From Planktothricoides sp. SR001 (GTDB lineage: Bacteria > Cyanobacteriota > Cyanobacteriia > Cyanobacteriales > Laspinemataceae), in the NCBI RefSeq assembly GCF_001276715.1, contig NZ_LIUQ01000004.1, positions 82,039-146,038 on the forward strand: a DNA stretch of 64,000 bases, in the 5' to 3' direction. Both the position numbers and the translations under genes were made by a program. Of the stretch, positions 56,378 through 64,000 are shown piece by piece. The stretch's first letter is position 1. The number at the start of each line of letters is the position of its first letter. A model generated the notes under the pieces. It worked only from the letters and a program-made list of their open reading frames with translations. It was not told the DNA's origin and did no database searches.

Positions 56378-56528
56378 GTTTAATTTCTTACTCAGTTCAA
56401 TTGTCTAGGTTCGGTTGTCAGACTGAAAATGCTGGAGTCTTCAAGTGAATCAATGACTGATGACTCCAGGCAATAGAGAAACAGCAGTCAACTAATCGAC
56501 TTAGCTGATGCTGTTTCAGGAAATCATC

Positions 56529-57758
56529 CTACTTGATGATCTTGGAAACGACGCCAGCACCGACGGTGCGACCACCTTCACGGATAGCGAAACGCATCCC
56601 TTGTTCAATCGCGATCGGGTTAATCAGTTCAACGGTCATTTTGATGCGATCGCCGGGCATCACCATCTCGGCTTCACCCCCCTCATCATCGGTAAAGGCA
56701 CTAATGGTGCCGGTCACATCAGTTGTCCGCACATAGAACTGAGGCCGATAGCCTGGGAAAAAGGGAGTATGACGACCGCCTTCTTCCTTATTGAGAATAT
56801 ACACTTCAGACTCAAACTGAGTGTGAGGAGTAATCGAACCGGGTTTAGCAATCACCATCCCGCGCTCAATGTCAGTCTTTTGGATCCCACGGAGTAGCAA
56901 ACCCACGTTATCTCCAGCCATCCCTTCATCCAGGCTTTTCTGGAACATTTCCACGCCAGTTACAGTAGTGCTGCGAGTTGCTTTAATCCCGACCAACTCA
57001 ACGTTTTCACCCACTTTAACCTTACCGCGCTCAATCCGGCCAGTAGCGACAGTTCCCCGACCTGTGATCGAGAATACGTCTTCCACAGCCATCAGCAAAG
57101 GCTTATCGATATCCCGCTCTGGAGTCGGAATATAGCTATCCACCTCATCCATCAGAGCGTAGATCTTATCGATCCATGGATTTTCACCTTTTTTAATCTT
57201 TGGATTTTCCGTAATTGCTTCCAGAGCCTTCAGGGCTGAACCAGAAACAATGGGAATATCATCACCGGGGAAATCGTAAGAACTCAAGAGTTCGCGAATT
57301 TCCAACTCCACCAGTTCCAGCAGTTCCGCATCATCCACTTGGTCTTCTTTATTCATAAAGACCACGATATTGGGAACCCCGACCTGCTTGGCCAACAGGA
57401 TATGCTCGCGGGTTTGAGGCATCGGGCCATCGGCAGCAGATACCACCAGGATCGCTCCATCCATCTGAGCCGCCCCGGTAATCATGTTCTTCACATAGTC
57501 AGCGTGTCCTGGGCAGTCCACGTGAGCATAGTGACGAGTCGTGGTTTCATATTCCACGTGAGCGGTGTTAATCGTAATCCCGCGAGCTTTTTCTTCGGGA
57601 GCCGCATCGATATCATCATACTTTCTGGCTTTTGCCTGACCGAGAGCCGCCAAGGTCATGGTAATAGCCGCAGTTAAGGTAGTTTTACCGTGGTCAACGT
57701 GACCAATAGTGCCGATATTAACGTGGGGTTTAGTCCGTTCAAACTTTGCGCGTGCCAT
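56529..57758 (-). CDS. tuf: Elongation factor Tu
   Basis: 409 aa. P-loop GHVDHGKTT at about 19-27, [12 protein letters not shown], and the NKED G4 motif. Delivers aminoacyl-tRNA to the ribosome. Follows fusA at 27 bp on the same strand, preceded by GAGGAAC. Confidence 0.98.
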   Translation of the reverse strand: MARAKFERTKPHVNIGTIGHVDHGKTTLTAAITMTLAALGQAKARKYDDIDAAPEEKARGITINTAHVEYETTTRHYAHVDCPGHADYVKNMITGAAQMDGAILVVSAADGPMPQTREHILLAKQVGVPNIVVFMNKEDQVDDAELLELVELEIRELLSSYDFPGDDIPIVSGSALKALEAITENPKIKKGENPWIDKIYALMDEVDSYIPTPERDIDKPLLMAVEDVFSITGRGTVATGRIERGKVKVGENVELVGIKATRSTTVTGVEMFQKSLDEGMAGDNVGLLLRGIQKTDIERGMVIAKPGSITPHTQFESEVYILNKEEGGRHTPFFPGYRPQFYVRTTDVTGTISAFTDDEGGEAEMVMPGDRIKMTVELINPIAIEQGMRFAIREGGRTVGAGVVSKIIK

Positions 57759-57785
57759 GAATTATTTGTTCCTCTTTCGATTTGC

Positions 57786-59861
57786 TTATGCGTTCCCTTT
57801 ATTTTTACCAATGATGGTTTCAGCCACGTTCCGAGGCACCTCATCATAATGGCTAAATTCCATCGTAAAGATTCCCCGGCCTTGGGTTCTAGATCGGATA
57901 TCCGTAGCATAGCCAAACATTTCTGCCAATGGCACTTTAGCATTTACCTTGGCAATTCCGGCATCACTACCCATCCCTTCTATTTGGCCACGGCGGGAAT
58001 TCAGGTCGCCGATCACGTCCCCAAGAAAGTTCTCAGGAACCTCGATCTCAACTTTCATAATCGGCTCTAAAAGCACTGGAGAAGCTTTTAGCGCCCCTTC
58101 TTTAACCGCGATGGAGCCAGCGATCTTAAAGGCCATTTCCGAAGAATCGACCTCATGGTATGACCCATCGATTAATGTCACCTTGACATCAATTAGCGGA
58201 TACCCTGCCAAAATCCCAGATTCACAAGCTTCTTTTATTCCTTGCTCCGCTGGGGCAATATATTCTTTTGGCACTGTACCGCCAACAATCTTGGAAACAA
58301 ATTCAAATCCGCTACCGGGTTCTGCCGGCTCCAGAGAGATCACGACATGACCATATTGGCCTTTCCCACCACTCTGGCGGATGAACTTACCTTCACACTT
58401 AATCGCTTTACGAATTGTTTCTCGGTAAGCCACTTGCGGTGCCCCAATACCAGCCTCTACCTTAAATTCCCGAAGCATCCGATCCACCAAAATTTCCAAG
58501 TGGAGCTCACCCATCCCCGCAATCACTGTTTGATTGGTTTCTGGGTCAATACTCACACGGAAAGTGGGGTCTTCTTGAGACAACGATTGCAAAGCCTTGG
58601 ACAGCTTGTCCATGTCTTGCTTTGTTCTCGGTTCAACCGCCACGGAAATGACGGGTTCAGGAACATAAAGTGATTCAAGAATAATGGGTTGATCGGCATC
58701 GCAGATGGTATCTCCAGTAAAGGTATCTTTGAGCCCCAAAGCCGCACCAAGATCGCCTGCTCGCAGTTCCTCGACTTCAATTCGTTCATCGGCTTTGAGA
58801 ACAATTAAACGAGAAACTCGCTCTTTCTTGTCCTTGGTAGAGTTATAAACATAGCTCCCCTTGGTTAAGACTCCGGAATAAACCCGGATAAAAGTGAGAC
58901 GACCGTAAGGATCTGCTTGAATCTTGAATGCTAACGCTGATAAGGGGGTTTGATCGTCAGCTTGGCGAGCAGCGGTTTCACCACCGGGGAGAGTTCCCTG
59001 AATCGGCGGCACATCTATTGGAGCCGGCATATAGTCTACCACTGCATCCAATAAAAGCTGTACTCCCTTGTTTTTAAAGGCAGAGCCACACAACATCGGG
59101 ACAATGCTACCCGTAATCGTGCCTTGACGGAGAGCCTGAGTGATTTCCTCTTCAGTCAATGGTTGACCTTCGAGATATTTCTCAGTCAAGGTATCATCAG
59201 TTTCCGCCACTGACTCGATCAATAAAGTGCGATATTCGTTAGCTAACTCAAGCACCTCAGCGGGAATTTCTGTATCTTCCATATCGGTGCCCAGGTCATT
59301 GGTATAGATTCTGGCTCGCATTCGCACCAAATCTATAATTCCCTGAAAGTTATCTTCGCAGCCGATCGGGATCTGAATTGGGACAGCATTCGCCTTTAAG
59401 CGATCGCGAATTTGGTCATAAACTTTAAAAAAGTTAGCTCCCGTGCGATCCATCTTATTGACGAATACCATTCTCGGTACTTTATACCGATCTGCTTGAC
59501 GCCACACCGTTTCCGACTGTGGTTGAACACCCCCTACAGAGCAGAACACAGCAATCACACCATCGAGCACTCGCATGGAACGTTCGACTTCTATGGTGAA
59601 ATCGACGTGACCGGGGGTATCAATAATATTGATCTGGTGGTCTTTCCAGCTAGTGCTAATGGCAGCCGCAGTAATGGTAATGCCCCGCTCCCGCTCTTGC
59701 TCCATCCAGTCTGTAACGGCTGTTCCTTCGTGGACTTCACCAAGTTTGTGAACGACTCCGGAGTAGAATAGAATTCGCTCAGTCGTTGTCGTTTTACCCG
59801 CATCAATGTGGGCGGCGATTCCGATATTGCGTATCCTTTCAAGCGGGACAATCCGTGCCAC
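57786..59861 (-). CDS. fusA: Elongation factor G
   Basis: 691 aa GTPase that drives ribosomal translocation. [13 protein letters not shown] at the N-terminus, DTPGHVDF and [13 protein letters not shown] motifs, and the domain IV/V regions ([21 protein letters not shown]) are present. GTG start with AAGGAGG just upstream. Separated from rpsG by an unusually long spacer of 422 bp. Confidence 0.98.
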   Translation of the reverse strand: MARIVPLERIRNIGIAAHIDAGKTTTTERILFYSGVVHKLGEVHEGTAVTDWMEQERERGITITAAAISTSWKDHQINIIDTPGHVDFTIEVERSMRVLDGVIAVFCSVGGVQPQSETVWRQADRYKVPRMVFVNKMDRTGANFFKVYDQIRDRLKANAVPIQIPIGCEDNFQGIIDLVRMRARIYTNDLGTDMEDTEIPAEVLELANEYRTLLIESVAETDDTLTEKYLEGQPLTEEEITQALRQGTITGSIVPMLCGSAFKNKGVQLLLDAVVDYMPAPIDVPPIQGTLPGGETAARQADDQTPLSALAFKIQADPYGRLTFIRVYSGVLTKGSYVYNSTKDKKERVSRLIVLKADERIEVEELRAGDLGAALGLKDTFTGDTICDADQPIILESLYVPEPVISVAVEPRTKQDMDKLSKALQSLSQEDPTFRVSIDPETNQTVIAGMGELHLEILVDRMLREFKVEAGIGAPQVAYRETIRKAIKCEGKFIRQSGGKGQYGHVVISLEPAEPGSGFEFVSKIVGGTVPKEYIAPAEQGIKEACESGILAGYPLIDVKVTLIDGSYHEVDSSEMAFKIAGSIAVKEGALKASPVLLEPIMKVEIEVPENFLGDVIGDLNSRRGQIEGMGSDAGIAKVNAKVPLAEMFGYATDIRSRTQGRGIFTMEFSHYDEVPRNVAETIIGKNKGNA

Positions 59862-60283
59862 AGCTACCTCCTTCTTTGTTTCTGCTGCAAATGTTTAGTC
59901 ACAAAAATTAATTGTTGGGTATTGACGCAATTAGATGATATTTATGGCTTAAGACTTAACCAACTAAGAGATATAGATAGATGAAGGCGTTTTTTTCGCC
60001 CTCAAAATCCGCTCCGGTAAGGAAGGTTGTTTACAGACTGCCATCATCCCTAGAGATGTTCTAAAGACTTGGGGCGGTCATTGTTTTTGTCGGCTCTAAT
60101 CATCATTCATGGGTCTGCCCTCAGTATTGCTATGCTTCTAAACCCTTTCTGCGTCACATTTTAATATTTTTTGCAAGATTTGTTTACAAAACAAAACCAA
60201 ATCCTTGCAGAAACTGGTGGATTTTGACGTTGCTCTGAAATTTTTTTACCGTCCTGCCGATCTAGTCTTGGTCAAACCAGGCA
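59862..60283 (-). other. Spacer between rpsG and fusA
   Basis: No gene seen. It is longer than the usual gap in the str operon. The fusA-proximal part has AAGGAGG. TAAAACATTTGCAG-like AT-rich stretches could contain an extra promoter serving fusA-tuf, but no box was convincingly recognised. Confidence 0.5.
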
Positions 60284-60754
60284 TCAGTAACGATAATGTG
60301 CAAATGCTTTGTTTGCTTCTGCCATCCGGTGAGTTTCTTCTCGCTTGCGAATTGCTCCCCCGGTTTCATTGGCAGCATCCATTAACTCTGACGCGAGTTT
60401 ATTGGCCATTGTCCGACCGGATCTGGCGCGGGCAAAGCGAATAATCCAGCGAAGTGCCAAAGCAGTCCCTCGATCTGAGCGAACTTCCATTGGTACTTGG
60501 TAGGTAGCCCCCCCAACCCGCCGAGCTTTGACCTCGACCAGGGGAGTGGCATTTTTCACCGCTCGCTCAAAGAGTTCCAGGGGTTCGGATCCGGTTTTTT
60601 CTTCAATGCTTTTCATCGCCTTATAAACCAAGTTCGAGGCGATCGATTTTTTACCCCGACCCATGACCCGGCGGACTAACATACTGACAAGGCGGCTGTT
60701 GTACACTGGATCTGGGGGCACCGGACGTTTTTGAATAGTCGTGCGACGAGACAT
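60284..60754 (-). CDS. rpsG: 30S ribosomal protein S7
   Basis: 156 aa, starts [20 protein letters not shown] and ends FAHYRY, with the [16 protein letters not shown] block. Nucleates the 30S head. The 226-bp gap to rpsL upstream holds no ORF. Confidence 0.97.
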   Translation of the reverse strand: MSRRTTIQKRPVPPDPVYNSRLVSMLVRRVMGRGKKSIASNLVYKAMKSIEEKTGSEPLELFERAVKNATPLVEVKARRVGGATYQVPMEVRSDRGTALALRWIIRFARARSGRTMANKLASELMDAANETGGAIRKREETHRMAEANKAFAHYRY

Positions 60755-60980
60755 AGTAACTTTTAAAACTAATTCACTTCACTGTACTGTTGTCTGTTCA
60801 ACTCCCATCCACTTAATTGCCACCGGCTGGGGGCAGCGAATCATTTGCTCCCTGAACGGTTGCAGATTTCAGGTGGATTGGATGGCACTAAGAAGACTGA
60901 TGAACGGTAGCTTTAGCCATAGAAATTTGATTTCACCGTTCATCTTGATTTTTTTCAAGCTTCCCGTTACCCGTTGTACT

Positions 60981-61355
60981 TTATTGTTTCGGACGTTTAG
61001 CACCGTACTTGGATCTACCCTGACGCCGATCTTTGACGCCCGCAGTATCCAAAGTGCCCCGAATAATGTGATATCGGACTCCAGGGAGATCCTTTACCCG
61101 ACCGCCTCGGATTAAAACCACGGAGTGTTCTTGTAAATTATGACCAATTCCGGGGATATAAGCCGTCACTTCAAATCCAGAAGTGAGGCGAACCCGGGCC
61201 ACTTTACGCAAAGCCGAGTTGGGTTTTTTCGGCGTGGTGGTGTAAACTCTGGTGCAAACGCCACGACGCTGAGGGCAACTCTTCAGAGCCGGTGACTTGG
61301 TTTTCTTTTGTGCCTTTTGGCGTTCACTACGAATGAGTTGCTGAATAGTGGGCAT
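60981..61355 (-). CDS. rpsL: 30S ribosomal protein S12
   Basis: 124 aa, with [18 protein letters not shown] and [14 protein letters not shown], the two decoding-site loops where streptomycin-resistance changes arise. First gene of the str cluster here. Confidence 0.97.
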   Translation of the reverse strand: MPTIQQLIRSERQKAQKKTKSPALKSCPQRRGVCTRVYTTTPKKPNSALRKVARVRLTSGFEVTAYIPGIGHNLQEHSVVLIRGGRVKDLPGVRYHIIRGTLDTAGVKDRRQGRSKYGAKRPKQ

Positions 61356-61537
61356 GAGTTAAAGCCTGTGCAGCTTGTTTATATTCCAACTTTCTTACAA
61401 ACTATAACTATATCGGATTTAATTAGCTTCTGTCAAATTTTTGGCAAAAAAATTTGGCCAACTCGCAACCTTGTTGTGGTATGCTTCGGCTAAGATTTGG
61501 CAACAATCACGGATTTCTCAGGTTTACGGATTTAGCG

Positions 61538-61873
61538 TCAGCCCGCATCTGCCACCGAGAAGGAATGACCACAGCTACAGTGAGCCGTGGCTTGGGGATT
61601 ATGAAAGCGGAAACCTCCCCCCATCAGATCCTCGGAGTAGTCGATGCTCAGGTTGCTAATAGATTTTAAGCTTTCACGATCTACCACCACTTGGATGCCA
61701 TCACATTCTTGAACCTGGTCTTGTTCGGTCATTTCGGTGACAAATGCGATCGTGTAGGACAAACCCGAACAGCCGCCTGGAGTCACTCCCAGGCGAAACA
61801 AAGCATTTTGGCTGGGCTGCTTGGACCTTAGCCTGATTACTTCACGGATTGCCGCTTGGCTCAGATGAATCAT
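61538..61873 (-). CDS. A-type iron-sulfur carrier (IscA/SufA/ErpA family)
   Basis: 111 aa. The three conserved cysteines are C35 (GGCSGLSY), C99 and C101 (AHCSCGHSF). The usual final motif is CGCGxSF; here Ser replaces Gly, a mild variant that keeps both cysteines. Delivers Fe-S clusters to apo-proteins. It lies upstream of rpsL on the same strand, separated by 182 bp. Which of the three subgroups it belongs to cannot be fixed. Confidence 0.9.
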   Translation of the reverse strand: MIHLSQAAIREVIRLRSKQPSQNALFRLGVTPGGCSGLSYTIAFVTEMTEQDQVQECDGIQVVVDRESLKSISNLSIDYSEDLMGGGFRFHNPQATAHCSCGHSFSVADAG

Positions 61874-62150
61874 TGAATCTACGCTGTTTGAGGCTAATTG
61901 GATAATTTTTATGGGGGTTTAGTCTCTTCTACTAACCTTTGTTGTTTATCTTGACACAAAATGATGCGGATCAGTCACCTAGAGCTAGACCGTTATTCGG
62001 CTCCGTTTTGACCATTGCCAAAATTTCGCTTCCGGGTTTTAAGTGAGTCAACCGCTGCTGAATCAAGGGGCATTGGCCTGGTGGCTTGGTTTTCACCAGC
62101 GGCTTAAATGAGTAGCTAAAATAATTAGCTCAAATAAGTAGCTAATTCAA

Positions 62151-62567
62151 TTACTGGGGTTTGGCTCGCGCATAATCATCCTGAAAGCGCACGATGTCAT
62201 CTTCGCCCAAATATTCACCGTTCTGCACTTCAATCAAAATTAAATCGATGACCCCGGGATTTTCCAGCCGATGGTTGGTGCATTGGGGGACATAAGTAGA
62301 CTGGTTGCTGGTCAGCATTAATTCGCGATCGCCACAAGTGACTTTAGCGGTTCCAGAAACTACGATCCAATGTTCGCTTCTGTGATGGTGCATTTGTAGG
62401 CTGAGACGATGACCGGGTTTGACTTCAATGCGTTTAATTTTGTAACCCACTCCTTCTTCCAGGGTGGTGAAAGAACCCCAAGGGCGCATTTCCGTGGCCG
62501 CAAGTTTCAAAGAGGCGGCAGCGGTTGACAAGTTATTCACTTGAGCTAATTCTTGAGTTGTCACCAT
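62151..62567 (-). CDS. Mannose-6-phosphate isomerase type II cupin
   Basis: 138 aa single cupin. WGSFTTLEEGVGYKIKRIEV is quoted in part as GVGYKIKRIEVKPGHRLSLQ; MHHHRSEHW supplies the metal histidines, and the second strand motif is present. It resembles the C-terminal isomerase domain of mannose-1-phosphate guanylyltransferase/PMI proteins but stands alone. The start at 62567 has GGAG eight bases upstream. A longer frame to 62774 is rejected because its extra N-terminus is repeat-derived. Confidence 0.86.
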   Translation of the reverse strand: MVTTQELAQVNNLSTAAASLKLAATEMRPWGSFTTLEEGVGYKIKRIEVKPGHRLSLQMHHHRSEHWIVVSGTAKVTCGDRELMLTSNQSTYVPQCTNHRLENPGVIDLILIEVQNGEYLGEDDIVRFQDDYARAKPQ

Positions 62568-63756
62568 ACTTTTTTCTCCAAAGGTTGAATACGCTGTAAC
62601 ACGGTCATAAGGTAGGATTTTTTCCACGCCAAAAATGCTGGGTTTTTCCTGGGTTAAGGAGCCTGCCCTTAAGAAGGCTGACAAAGCTTGCGATCTTGCG
62701 GCAATTTTTCCCGTTCGCGAAGCGTCCCGCGAGGGAATCGCACCCTGTTTGTCACCGATTTTCTTTCCGCACATACTGGTCAGCCCATTGCCGCTGTTTA
62801 ACCCCCCCCTTAACCAGTTAACAATTCCCGGTGGTAATTTTCTTGCCTTTTACTTGATCCAAGATAACAAGTTCTATTTTGACTGGCTAATCAGTAATTA
62901 TACTCATTTTATGGCGATATCGCTATTTTTTTAGCCTCCTGAAAATTTTTTTGATGATTCTTTCATTCCAAGATTAATTTTTACAAAATATTTATTTTTG
63001 ATTTATTTTTGGCGGAATCATGGTGATCTATCGCCTCCTAAGTGGTTCAAATCAATTTGATTCATTTTTATAAAAAATTACTAATTACTTTTTGTTTCTA
63101 TGATGTTTTTTTAAATTTATATCAGATGTTTTTTCGCAATCTAAAATTTATTTTTTTAGAAAAAAGCATTAATTTATATAATAATTTGGCAGCTATTGCC
63201 AATGGTTTGATATATCATTAATCTTCCTATTATACCCCCCTTAATAGCTAAATTTTTGAGACTTTTTGAGAAGTTTTAATATTTGGGTCAATATTTTTCT
63301 GCTTTGCCATATTTATTTTATGCCTGCCAATATTTTAATTTTTGTGAAAAAATGTTACAAAAAAGTAAAAAAAGCATCCGTAAGCATCCCGAATAAACCA
63401 GACTGGTTTTCAGCAAAAAAACGCTGAATCACCTAGTTAATTTGCGAATATGAAGATTTCCTGATATAACTTTTTGAGTCATAACAAAAAAATCGAGGAT
63501 TGATTTAGAATATCAGTTGTTCCGGATGGAGTTAGCTAAAATTTTCCTTAAGAATACCGAGGAATCAGGGATTTTTGTTAGAGAATAAGGTCTAGCAGAT
63601 CCGATGCAGACGCTCGTCATAATACCTGAGATAGATTTGTGCGAACGCGCAACGCTTTGCGGATGCAACATCGCCAAGAAATGACAAGTGACTTATGACT
63701 TATGTTATTTGTCCGCAAAGCTTAACCAACCTTGAATTAGTAAAATCTACATCAAA
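62568..63756. other. Long AT-rich region upstream of glutamate synthase
   Basis: About 1.2 kb without a credible gene. The left end has a CCGTTCGCGAAGCGTCCCGCG repeat, cited as CGTTCGCGAAGCGTCCCGC (62712-62730). The middle (62940-63350) is very AT-rich. TTCAGC / GCTGAA form a hairpin at 63409-63428, and a repeat lies at 63640-63675. A TATACT box appears near 62898. No NtcA-type GTA-N8-TAC site was recognised, though glutamate synthase is usually nitrogen-regulated. Confidence 0.5.
63640..63675. repeat. GCGAACGCG/TTGCGGATGCAACATCGCC repeat
   Basis: Intergenic relative of the in-gene repeat at 2716-2750, sharing GCGGATGCAACATCGCC exactly. It lies about 85 bp before the glutamate synthase start. 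Confidence 0.8.
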
Positions 63757-64000
63757 ATGAATAGCAACGAAAAGAATCCCTACCCAAGAAAACAAGGCTT
63801 ATACGATCCAAACAACGAACACGATGCTTGTGGTGTAGGCTTCGTGGTCAATATGAAGGGCAAAAAGTCATACCAGATTGTTCAACAAGCGCTGACAATC
63901 CTGGTCAACCTAGACCATCGGGGTGCTTGCGGTTGCGAAGCAAATACCGGCGATGGTGCAGGCATTTTGATGCAGGTGCCCGATAAATTTTTGCGGAAAG
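63757..64000 (+). CDS. Glutamate synthase large subunit/ferredoxin-dependent (5' part)
   Basis: Starts at ATG 63757 and runs off the window (81 codons visible). [14 protein letters not shown] carries Cys25, the N-terminal nucleophile exposed after propeptide removal, and [20 protein letters not shown] is the glutaminase-domain signature. It converts glutamine and 2-oxoglutarate to glutamate. Cyanobacterial enzymes are ferredoxin-dependent (GlsF/GltS) or NADH-dependent (GltB); the visible part does not decide. The propeptide residues EKNPYPR are read from AAAGAATCCCTACCCAA (63771-63787), a motif that occurs in intergenic repeat arrays. Confidence 0.95.
   Translation, partial: MNSNEKNPYPRKQGLYDPNNEHDACGVGFVVNMKGKKSYQIVQQALTILVNLDHRGACGCEANTGDGAGILMQVPDKFLRK

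Noticed and set aside
62568-62774. N-terminal extension of the cupin
   Set aside because: Encodes repeat-derived IPSRDASR-type sequence; the internal ATG has a clear GGAG and matches family length.

Overview
The window reads as chromosome from a filamentous cyanobacterium, probably Oscillatoriales-like. The evidence is the dense HIP1 octamer (GCGATCGC), petG and cytochrome cM genes, the cyanobacterial-type glutamate-cysteine ligase, pilMNOQ, the str cluster rpsL-rpsG-fusA-tuf-rpsJ, and ferredoxin-type glutamate synthase. The genus-level placement is inference. No rRNA, tRNA, CRISPR array, phage or full-length IS element was seen.

Layout. 1-12.3 kb (+): gshA, a membrane spermidine-synthase-like protein, folC, the type IV pilus operon pilM-pilN-pilO-pilQ, and HU. 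12.3-23.8 kb (+): cobD, a flavoprotein oxidoreductase, a DUF4112 protein, ligA, a six-module response regulator/diguanylate cyclase, and dnaK with a strong terminator. 23.9-27.2 kb (-): a small-gene island of four overlapping pairs (VapBC-like, DUF6888/DUF6887, MazEF-like, GIY-YIG plus a 73-aa protein), separated by a HIP1-bounded palindromic repeat element. 27.6-37.0 kb: an effector island of the extracellular contractile injection system (eCIS) type. It holds two large DUF4157/eCIS-core proteins with nearly identical N-terminal modules and unrelated C-termini, a YbjN-domain partner, and a divergent AAA+ ATPase. No sheath, tube or baseplate genes are in the window. 37.3-45.7 kb: cytM, petG (31 aa), rsmD, a YkgJ-type protein, a GH57 enzyme, an alpha/beta hydrolase, a FemAB-like acyltransferase, a RibD-C reductase and an EamA transporter. 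45.9-53.3 kb: two tandem giant DUF4347/beta-helix/RTX proteins. 53.7-55.8 kb: a CapD/WbpM-type sugar-nucleotide dehydratase. 56.0-61.9 kb (-): rpsJ, tuf, fusA, rpsG, rpsL and an A-type Fe-S protein. The end holds a mannose-6-phosphate-isomerase-type cupin and the 5' end of glutamate synthase.

The strongest unexplained material has two parts. First, the eCIS effector pair: a shared targeting/processing module swaps payloads, one payload carries a nucleotidyltransferase-like signature, and the other is followed immediately by a likely chaperone. Second, an unusually rich population of small palindromic repeats. One family (core AGAAACCGGGTTTCT) forms ~110-bp elements whose two ends are HIP1 octamers, with tandem copies sharing one octamer. 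The same core, or a second family, lies in frame inside ligA, the flavoprotein gene, the GH57 gene and the spermidine-synthase-like gene, so the repeats add peptide to conserved proteins. A third layer is TTGTTGG/CCAACAA heptamer arrays arranged as inverted arms around MITE-like inserts.

All calls rest on reading the sequence and on knowledge of the families; no database search was run.
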